A stretch of 6,630 nt of DNA from Chthoniobacter sp. (lineage in GTDB: Bacteria; Verrucomicrobiota; Verrucomicrobiia; Chthoniobacterales; Chthoniobacteraceae). The stretch covers positions 1 through 6,630 of the forward strand of contig JANXSB010000112.1 of the NCBI GenBank assembly GCA_025352865.1, in the 5' to 3' direction. A model generated the notes under the pieces. The model had not been told where the DNA came from. It saw only the letters and a program-made list of their open reading frames with translations, and did not search any database. The position numbers and the translations under genes are program-made. This document shows positions 1 to 5,792 of this stretch, one piece after another. The first letter of the stretch is position 1, and each line of letters starts with the position of its first letter.

Positions 1-1
1 G

Positions 2-2878
2 CTGATGGATCGCGAGGCGGGGCAGACGGCGGTGAATTTCAAGTGGAAGGACGTGCGCTCGCCGATGGATTATTACATTGAGGCGGGCGATGCGACGACG
101 GCGACCTACCATCTCGATGTGCGGCCGAAGACGGCGATCAAGGCGCGCATGGCGGAGATCGAGCCGCCGGCTTACACGGGTCTGCCGAAGACGCAGATCA
201 AGGATTTGAGCCTGCTGCAAAATGTGGTGCCGGGTTCGGCGGTGACGATGGGGCTGGAGTTCAACAATGACGTGTCGGAGCTGAAAGTGACGGATGAAAA
301 AGGCGAGGCGCTGACGGTGGAAAAGGCGGGCGCGAGCGCGTGGAAGGTGAACGCGAAGATCGTGGCGAGCCGCTCGCTGAAGCTCGATTATCGCGATGCG
401 GTGGGGATTGCGGATTCCGGGACGATGCAGGTGTCGGTGAAGGCTGATGAACCGCCGAAGGTCGCGGTGTCCGACCCGGTGGAGGGCAAGGATCTCGTGG
501 CGACGAAGGCTGCAAAGCTGTCGGTGAAGTTTTCGGTGACGGACAATTTTGGGCTGGGCTCGGTGGCGATTTATCAAAGCGTGGAGGGCAAGGACGACGC
601 GAAGCTCGTGCAGGAATTCAGCGCAGCGAAGAATCAGAAAACCTACGAAGCGACGGCGGAAATCCCGCTCGCGGCTTTCGCGGGCGACGAGGATCGCGTG
701 ACTTTCCGCATCGTGGCGAAGGACATGAACGACGTGACGGGACCGGGCGTGACGATGTCGCGCCCGATCATTGTGACGCTGAAATCCGCGGACAAGCTGG
801 AGCAGCAGGTGAACGAGGCCGTTTCCAAACTCACCAAGGGGCTCGAAGCGCTGATCAAACTGCAATCGCAGAACCTCGACGAGACGCGCTCGGCGTCGAT
901 GCGGAAGGTCGCGGACCCGCTCACCGCCTTGATCGGGCGGCAGGTGGCAGTGGCCGACGGGGCGAAAGCGCTGGTCGCTTCCGCCGACGTGATTGCGCCG
1001 GATGTGCGCAACGATTTGCGCTCGATGCTCGCGAGGGAAATGACGGTGGCGGTGGTCGCGTTGCGCAATGCAGGAGTCGCGGCAGAGGTGGCGCGCTCGA
1101 AATTCATGGCAACGGCGATTGCTAATGAAGCGATCATTTTGGCCCGCCTGCAAGGTGCGCCCGCCGCGGCGGAGGAGGACGCTAAACGCGGCGAAATCGC
1201 CGACCTGATTTCGGGCATCGAGGATTTGCTCAAGCAGGAGCGCAATCTGCACAAGGAAACGAGCACGGCGACGGAAGCCGCGGCGGCCAAGCTCGGCGAG
1301 CGGCAGGACAAGCTGGCGGACAAAGCAGTGGCCGTGCGCAAGAGCATCGACACGGACAGCAAGAACGCCTCGGTGGGTGACGTGGATTTCCGCAAACGGC
1401 TGACGAAAATCGCGGCGATGTTTGGCGAAATGAAAGTGTACGAGGAGATGCTCTCGGCTGCGGAACAGCTCCAGAGCAAGAAAGTCCAGCCGGCGGCGAC
1501 GACACAGCTCCATGTGGTCGGGAGCCTCGCGAAGATGGTGGAACTGCTCAACCAGTGGCAGCTCGCGGAGGCCGGGGAAAAGGCGGACGAACTCAAAAAG
1601 ACCGTGGAGGAAATGAAGGCGAAACTCGACAAGCTGGCGCAGATTCAAAAGGACATCGTCGAGAAGACGAAGGACATGGCGCGCAAGGACGACTTCCGCA
1701 AAGAGGACATCGCCGTGTCCGGCGAGATCAAGGACCAGAAGGATTTGATGAAGGAAGTCATCGAGAAAATGACGACGGATTTGCAGGCGCTGCCGGACCT
1801 GACGCCGGGCAATGAGATGCGCGCGGAATTGGTGAGCATCATCGAGGACGTGGAGCAGACCGACGCCGAGGATGCGGCCAAGGGCAAGCTCAAGCCGACG
1901 GAAATCGCGGTGCAGAAGGAGCAGAGTCTGCTCGATGGCATCGAGGCGGCGAAGAAGCTGTCCGCCGACTTGGAAATGTGGCTGCCGAAAAAATCAGACA
2001 CGGTCAAGTGGGCTCTGGAAAATTTCGACAAGACCGAGATGCCGGCGATTCCGAATGTGCCGCTGATGGACGCGACGGAGGACATCGTGGGTGAGCTGCA
2101 AAAGAAGCAGGAAGACATTCAGGAAGACGTGCAGGATCCGAACTCGAACCAGCTCTTCGCGCAGAATCCGGCGAACGGATGGGACATCATGGATGGACCG
2201 CAGGGCAGCTTTGGCGCGCAGGGAAAATCCGGCAACCAGGCGCCGAATCACAACGAGCAGACGGGCCGCAGTTCCGGTGGGCGCGAAGGCGAGAGCAATG
2301 GCGAGATGGCGGGCGACACCGCGAGCAATCTCGAAGGTGACACGCCCGAGGCACGCCGCACGAAAGACCCGCTCCAGCAGGGCCAGGTGAAGGACGACGG
2401 CGGCATCGGCAAGACCCGCGCGACCGGCGGTGGCAAGGCCGGCGGTTTCAGCGACCGTCAGGGGATGGAAGGCAATGCGCCGCTCCGCGCGACGAAAGCG
2501 CCGAAGACCGAAGTGCAAAACGCCGCCGCCGTGCAGCAGGCGCTGCTCGCCGAAAAGACGGCGAAGACCGTGGCGCAGGCGAGCCTGCTTTACATCCACA
2601 GCGACGGGCTCAGCCAGGTCGCGAAGCTCATGGACGAATCCGCGACCGCGATGAAAGAAGGCCGGATGAAAGACGCGCAGAGCCTGCATCAGAAAATCAT
2701 TGGCCGGCTTAAGGACATCAAGAGCGGCGTGAACACCGGCGAAGTCGTGAGCTTCTCGTCGCAGGACGGCGGGCGCACGACGGACAAGCAGTTGCTCGGC
2801 GGCAGCGAAGGCGACGCGCCGGCGCAATACAAGGATCAGGTTTCCGAGTACTTCCGCTCGCTCGTCGAGGAGAAATGA
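2..2878 (+). CDS. Large DUF4175-like envelope protein with coiled-coil body (5' partial)
   Basis: The frame is open to the window edge, so the true start is upstream; the first Met (position 5) is probably internal. Residues below count from that Met. Residues 20-260 look beta-rich and Ig-like, with a 'PPAYTGLPKT' segment (54-63) and 'VTDNFGLGSVAIY' (178-190). Both resemble patterns I associate with large DUF4175-like proteins of planctomycete and verrucomicrobial MoxR operons. Residues 262-700 are rich in Lys, Glu, Ala and Leu and read as long helices or coiled coil. Residues 710-825 form a Gly/Asn/Gln-rich, probably disordered linker containing 'GRSSGGREGESNGEMAGDTA'. A helical segment (835-905) follows, and the protein ends with 'QYKDQVSEYFRSLVEEK', like the Y-x-x-x-V-x-x-Y-[FY]-R tail of such proteins. 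N-terminal membrane segments, typical of this type, would lie upstream. The stop overlaps the next start. The molecular function is unknown; an envelope scaffold role is inferred. The coding call is firm, the family call moderate. Confidence 0.88.
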   Translation: MMDREAGQTAVNFKWKDVRSPMDYYIEAGDATTATYHLDVRPKTAIKARMAEIEPPAYTGLPKTQIKDLSLLQNVVPGSAVTMGLEFNNDVSELKVTDEKGEALTVEKAGASAWKVNAKIVASRSLKLDYRDAVGIADSGTMQVSVKADEPPKVAVSDPVEGKDLVATKAAKLSVKFSVTDNFGLGSVAIYQSVEGKDDAKLVQEFSAAKNQKTYEATAEIPLAAFAGDEDRVTFRIVAKDMNDVTGPGVTMSRPIIVTLKSADKLEQQVNEAVSKLTKGLEALIKLQSQNLDETRSASMRKVADPLTALIGRQVAVADGAKALVASADVIAPDVRNDLRSMLAREMTVAVVALRNAGVAAEVARSKFMATAIANEAIILARLQGAPAAAEEDAKRGEIADLISGIEDLLKQERNLHKETSTATEAAAAKLGERQDKLADKAVAVRKSIDTDSKNASVGDVDFRKRLTKIAAMFGEMKVYEEMLSAAEQLQSKKVQPAATTQLHVVGSLAKMVELLNQWQLAEAGEKADELKKTVEEMKAKLDKLAQIQKDIVEKTKDMARKDDFRKEDIAVSGEIKDQKDLMKEVIEKMTTDLQALPDLTPGNEMRAELVSIIEDVEQTDAEDAAKGKLKPTEIAVQKEQSLLDGIEAAKKLSADLEMWLPKKSDTVKWALENFDKTEMPAIPNVPLMDATEDIVGELQKKQEDIQEDVQDPNSNQLFAQNPANGWDIMDGPQGSFGAQGKSGNQAPNHNEQTGRSSGGREGESNGEMAGDTASNLEGDTPEARRTKDPLQQGQVKDDGGIGKTRATGGGKAGGFSDRQGMEGNAPLRATKAPKTEVQNAAAVQQALLAEKTAKTVAQASLLYIHSDGLSQVAKLMDESATAMKEGRMKDAQSLHQKIIGRLKDIKSGVNTGEVVSFSSQDGGRTTDKQLLGGSEGDAPAQYKDQVSEYFRSLVEEK
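2867..2877 (+). promoter_or_regulatory. Shine-Dalgarno-like site and ATGA start/stop overlap
   Basis: GAGGAG at 2867-2872 lies just upstream of ATG 2875-2877, and that ATG overlaps the TGA stop (2876-2878) of the preceding gene. The purine run also encodes Glu-Glu, and its spacing to the ATG is short, so part of it may be coincidental. The overlap points to translational coupling. It also decides the start of the downstream gene: no other ATG, GTG or TTG lies in frame before the signal-peptide core at about 3031. Confidence 0.6.
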
Positions 2879-5046
2879 TCTGGCTGGGCGCAGGTAGGGA
2901 CGGCACTCCGGGCCGTCCGCCGGGCGAGCGGAGCGAGGCGGCTTCCGTTGGCACGAAAGACGCGCGATCACGCCCGCCCGCCGCCTCCCTGTGCTCGCCC
3001 CGGACGGCAGCGGAGCGCCGTCCCTACCACGCACTCCTATTTCTCGCGTGGGCATTTTTCGCGCACGCCGCCGACCCTTCGTGGACGTTTCCCGATGCGC
3101 CTTTTCGCGCGACGGTGAAGGCGAAGACTGCCCCGGAAAGCCCCGAGGCGGGCGTGCTTATCGAAATCCCCGAACTCGGCCAGGCGATGCCGAACGCCGC
3201 CGATGTCTTGCTGACCGATGCGAAGGGCGCGCTGCTCCCGGCGGCGCGCGTGTGGCGCGGAGAAGGACGCAAGATTTTCCTCCTCGCGCAGACCCTGCCG
3301 GCGGGGCAGGACGCCTACGTCTATTTTGGCGGCAACCGTCCGCGCCGCGACACCGGGTGGACGCCGAGGACGAGCCTGCTGCTGGAGACGCGGCAGCTCA
3401 ACGCCCCACAGGCCAAGCTCGCCGACGTGCAGGAGATCGAGGCGCTGTGGAAAAAGGCCGCGGGCGAAACGGATGGCGCGGGCTTTGTGTCGGCGATCGA
3501 CCACGGCGAAAACCCGTTCGGCGACAGCACCGCATTCATCAGCCACTACACCGGCTGGCTGAAAACAGACGGCAAAAAGACCGCGCTTTACACGCTTTCT
3601 TCCGATGCCTCCTTCGTGCTCGTCGGCGACAAATTCGAGTTTGGCTGGCCCGGCCGGCACGCCGCGCACGCCAACGCGAACACCGTGCAAAAAAAAGACG
3701 TGACCACGCAGGGCGGCTACACGCGCATCGACTACTACCAGGCGAAACTCAGCACCGACACGCCGGCCACGATGCTTCTCGGCTGGTTCAAGGACGGCAA
3801 GCCGGCGGCGATTCCGGCGACGGAATGGCTGCATCCCGGCACGTCCGAAGTCGTCAAGCTGGAGCATGTGCAGGGCTGGCCCGTGCCGGCGATCAACGTG
3901 GAACTGCGCACCTACATCGGCTGGGAAGGGCTGTGGATGTATGAGACGCGCTGCCAGATCAAAGGCGGCATGCCCGCGGGCTGGACGGCCTCGTGGGAGT
4001 TCAGCGACGGCTCGAAAATGGAAGGCCCGCAGGCCGAGCGCGTGCTGTTTGGCAATGACGCGCTTCGCGTGACCGTGCGGTTGAAGCGCGGCAACGACCA
4101 GTTGGCGGCGGTGCAGCACATCGCCTTCAACGGCAATCCCACGCACGTCGAGACGTCCGATCAGTCGGTGGTGAACCGCTACGTCGGCTACCTCGAAAAA
4201 GAAACGCCCGCGCTGCTTTCCGCGGAGACGCTCAAGGGCGGCTTTCAGTTTCTCAATGAGTTCGGCAGCGACCAGGCCATTGGCAAATTCGCCACCGCGT
4301 GGCTCGCGAAAAACCCGAACCAAGCCGATCCGCTCTGGATTCGCGGGCAGGTTGCGCGGCTGCGCTCGCGCGCGCAGGGCGACCCGAAGCTGGCGCTCGC
4401 CGAAGTGCGGAAGTTTGATTCCGGCACGCGGAAAAAATTCGCGAACGAGCTGGGCATGGCCGAGATCGAACTGCTCGTCTTTTACCTCAAAGACCCCGCG
4501 GGCGCGCAGGTCGCGCAGTCCATCGGTTTTCAAAATGCGAACGCCGACCTCGGGCGGCTCGCCAAGATTCGCATCGGTGATCTTTACCGCCTGCTCGGCA
4601 AAACGAAGGAGGCCGTGGCGCAATACCAGAGCGTGCAAAAATCCGTGGCCGACGAAACCGCGGGGCGCAAGAACGCCGCCGAGGATCGCGCGAATTCCAT
4701 CACCATCACAGACCTCATCGCGCAGGGCTACCGGCACGAGGCCGAGGAAAAACTGACCGCGTGGGAGCTGGAGCACCCGATGGCGAAATACGAGAGCGAC
4801 TTCCTGCTCCTGCGCGGACGCGTGCTCATGGAGTTCGGCCGCTGGAACGAGGCGCTCCAGGAGATCGAATCCTTCCGCCAGATGAACCCCGACAGCCCCT
4901 ACCAAATCCCCGCCGATTTCTACCGCGCCCGCGCCATGTTCGAGCTGGGTAAAAAGGACGACGCCAAAAAAATCTGGCAGGACATCGCGAAGAAATATCC
5001 CAAGCACGAACTCGCCGGCGACGCGGAGATATGGGCGAGAAAATAA
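2875..5046 (+). CDS. Exported DUF2341/PA14/PKD-like protein with C-terminal TPR-like repeats
   Basis: The 723-residue product starts at the ATG overlapping the upstream stop. Residues 7-51 are encoded by an inverted repeat and look non-native (Arg/Pro/Ser-rich). A hydrophobic core follows at 53-63, with an A-H-A cleavage motif at 63-65 before A66-D67. Residues 68-155 resemble DUF2341, ending 'AYVYFGGN' like that family's 'YYGN' strand. Residues 215-305 resemble a PA14-type beta sandwich ('SHYTGWLKTDGKKTALYTLS', 'GDKFEF'). Residues 368-403 resemble a PKD fold ('SWEFSDGS', then 'LRVTVRLKRG'). From about 460 the protein is helical, with TPR-like units near 563-590, 608-632, 642-670 and 681-710; the last contains 'ARAMFELGKKDDAKKIW'. 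It is probably periplasmic or surface-attached, as a binding or scaffold protein of the MoxR operon. The domain calls are by eye; TPR and signal peptide are the most secure. No catalytic motif was recognised. Confidence 0.87.
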   Translation: MIWLGAGRDGTPGRPPGERSEAASVGTKDARSRPPAASLCSPRTAAERRPYHALLFLAWAFFAHAADPSWTFPDAPFRATVKAKTAPESPEAGVLIEIPELGQAMPNAADVLLTDAKGALLPAARVWRGEGRKIFLLAQTLPAGQDAYVYFGGNRPRRDTGWTPRTSLLLETRQLNAPQAKLADVQEIEALWKKAAGETDGAGFVSAIDHGENPFGDSTAFISHYTGWLKTDGKKTALYTLSSDASFVLVGDKFEFGWPGRHAAHANANTVQKKDVTTQGGYTRIDYYQAKLSTDTPATMLLGWFKDGKPAAIPATEWLHPGTSEVVKLEHVQGWPVPAINVELRTYIGWEGLWMYETRCQIKGGMPAGWTASWEFSDGSKMEGPQAERVLFGNDALRVTVRLKRGNDQLAAVQHIAFNGNPTHVETSDQSVVNRYVGYLEKETPALLSAETLKGGFQFLNEFGSDQAIGKFATAWLAKNPNQADPLWIRGQVARLRSRAQGDPKLALAEVRKFDSGTRKKFANELGMAEIELLVFYLKDPAGAQVAQSIGFQNANADLGRLAKIRIGDLYRLLGKTKEAVAQYQSVQKSVADETAGRKNAAEDRANSITITDLIAQGYRHEAEEKLTAWELEHPMAKYESDFLLLRGRVLMEFGRWNEALQEIESFRQMNPDSPYQIPADFYRARAMFELGKKDDAKKIWQDIAKKYPKHELAGDAEIWARK
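2898..2918 (+). repeat. Hairpin in left arm of the inverted repeat
   Basis: GGACGGC (2898-2904) pairs perfectly with GCCGTCC (2912-2918) across a 7-nt loop. In the mRNA this 7-bp GC-rich stem would start about 21 nt after the overlapping start codon. Confidence 0.75.
3002..3023 (+). repeat. Hairpin in right arm of the inverted repeat
   Basis: GGACGGC (3002-3008) pairs with GCCGTCC (3017-3023) across an 8-nt loop (AGCGGAGC). It has the same stem sequence as the left-arm hairpin, so each arm is a palindrome in its own right. This is the layout expected of REP-type units. Confidence 0.75.
3031..3069 (+). other. Signal-peptide core of the DUF2341/TPR protein, displaced from its start codon
   Basis: The segment encodes ALLFLAWAFFAHA (residues 53-65): a hydrophobic stretch ending in an A-x-A signal peptidase I motif. 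It lies about 50 codons after the start, whereas cores normally follow within about 10 residues. The repeat-encoded residues in front have a net positive charge and place Arg48-Arg49 just upstream of the core, so export may still work. Confidence 0.7.
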
Positions 5047-5085
5047 CCCGCGTCCCGCTTTCCAAACCACCAGCCGAACCCTCCC
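5047..5085 (+). other. Short intergenic leader, pyrimidine-rich, no Shine-Dalgarno
   Basis: These 39 bp are C/A-rich and end in AACCCTCCC directly before ATG 5086. There is no purine-rich ribosome-binding site, and no hairpin or promoter is convincing. Translation may depend on coupling or on a leader with little structure. Confidence 0.4.
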
Positions 5086-5775
5086 ATGATCCACCGACTC
5101 CTCCTCCATGCAGTGTGCATCCTTTCCTTTGCGCTGGCCGCTTCCGCGCAGACGACCGTCCTTTACACCAAGCCCGCCGCCGGTGCCAACGGCGGCATCA
5201 GCGGCAAAGTGGACACCGAACTGACGCACGCCATCGCGCTCAATCGTGACTTCACGCAATGCTTTCGCGGCGATCTTTCCGACGGCGGAAAAGCGTTCCG
5301 CATCTCGGGTCTTCCGACGGGTAAATACGACCTCATCTGCGTCACGAAGAGCGGACAAATTTTCGAGGGCGTGGAGGTGGGTGAGGACGGCTCAAAGCTG
5401 CCTGCGGATTCGGTGAAGCATTCGGAGGCGCGCATCGCCAAGGCCGACACGTTTTTTCCCAAGGCGAAAATCCATCGCTTCGGGCTCATCGAGGGCGGCG
5501 AGAAGATGATGCTCTTCGTCGAGCGCATCCGCGACACGCTCATCCTCCGGCAATCCGGCGAGACGCTGAACTCGAACCTCCGCCGGATCGAAGTCGTGGA
5601 ACTCATCAAGGCCAAGGACGACTGGCAGATGCTGAACACGCGCCACATTTACCGCGAGGAAGCGCCCGTCGGACCGAACATGGCTTTCTTCACCCACAAA
5701 TTCGTGCCGGAACTCGGCAACGTGCGCGTCATTGACAGCTTCAAAGACATCGGCAGCATCAGCCTCTCCAAGTAA
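5086..5775 (+). CDS. Small secreted protein with possible carboxypeptidase-regulatory-like segment
   Basis: The 229-residue product starts at ATG 5086, 39 bp after the upstream stop. The start is supported by a good signal peptide: H3-R4, then a hydrophobic core (residues 5-19), then an A-S-A site at 19-21 before Q22. No lipobox cysteine is present, so the mature protein is probably soluble in the periplasm or outside the cell. Residues 36-100 ('GGISGKV', then 'FRISGLPTGKYDLICV') resemble the G-x-L-P-x-G-x-Y pattern of carboxypeptidase-regulatory-like and Cna-B-like beta sandwiches. The C-terminal half (125-229) is mixed and I do not recognise it. It contains 'LFVERIRDTLILRQSGE' and 'RRIEVVELIKAKDDWQML'. 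There is no obvious catalytic motif. Position suggests a role with the TPR protein before it and the ATPase after it. The coding call is firm; the function is unknown. Confidence 0.85.
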   Translation: MIHRLLLHAVCILSFALAASAQTTVLYTKPAAGANGGISGKVDTELTHAIALNRDFTQCFRGDLSDGGKAFRISGLPTGKYDLICVTKSGQIFEGVEVGEDGSKLPADSVKHSEARIAKADTFFPKAKIHRFGLIEGGEKMMLFVERIRDTLILRQSGETLNSNLRRIEVVELIKAKDDWQMLNTRHIYREEAPVGPNMAFFTHKFVPELGNVRVIDSFKDIGSISLSK

Positions 5776-5792
5776 CCCTCCCCGATTTTTCT
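5776..5792 (+). other. 17-bp gap before FHA-MoxR gene, no Shine-Dalgarno
   Basis: The gap is CCCTCCCC followed by GATTTTTCT and has no GGAG-like site. With the AA of the preceding stop codon it repeats the AACCCTCCC seen before the previous gene. It is too short for a promoter or terminator, which supports co-transcription. Confidence 0.4.

Larger units (their letters stand above)
2893..3028. repeat. 136-bp imperfect inverted repeat (REP/BIME-like palindrome pair)
   Basis: The left arm (2893-2942) begins GGTAGGGACGGC and pairs with the right arm (2980-3028), which ends GCCGTCCCTACC. By eye about 43 of 49-50 positions match, with a 37-nt centre (2943-2979). Each arm also contains its own short hairpin. 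The arrangement of two GC-rich palindromes in opposite orientation resembles REP/BIME elements or a small MITE-like unit. It lies wholly inside the coding frame of the downstream gene, where it encodes residues 7-51. The structure is seen directly; that it is a dispersed genomic repeat is inference. No transposase (for example RAYT) is in the window. Confidence 0.85.

Noticed and set aside
643..1632. A 329-codon open frame on the minus strand inside the giant gene
   Set aside because: It is a Ser/Ala-rich antisense shadow of the coiled-coil region. No start context or domain was seen.
2893..3028. Rho-independent terminator between genes 1 and 2
   Set aside because: The palindromes are not followed by a T-run and lie inside the open frame of the next gene. 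A repeat element explains them better.
2893..3028. CRISPR array or riboswitch
   Set aside because: There are only two arms in inverted, not direct, orientation, with no regularly spaced repeats and no aptamer core I recognise.
1994..3055. A 353-codon minus-strand open frame covering the repeat
   Set aside because: It is Arg/Ala-rich, antisense to the linker of gene 1 and the repeat of gene 2, and has no domain or plausible start.
3019..3060. Twin-arginine (Tat) signal suggested by Arg48-Arg49 before the hydrophobic core of gene 2
   Set aside because: The surrounding residues (E-R-R-P-Y-H-A) fit the S/T-R-R-x-F-L-K consensus poorly, and the Arg pair is encoded by the inserted repeat.
5031..5249. 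Plus-strand 72-codon frame starting just before the stop of gene 2
   Set aside because: It overlaps gene 2's end and gene 3's signal peptide in another frame; its Arg/Pro/His-rich translation shows no features.
3037..5358. A 773-codon open frame on the minus strand spanning genes 2 and 3
   Set aside because: It is antisense to genes with signal peptides and recognisable domains. Its translation is Arg/Gly/Val/His-rich with no domain pattern, as expected from an antisense frame in high-GC coding DNA. It also crosses the gene 2/gene 3 boundary.
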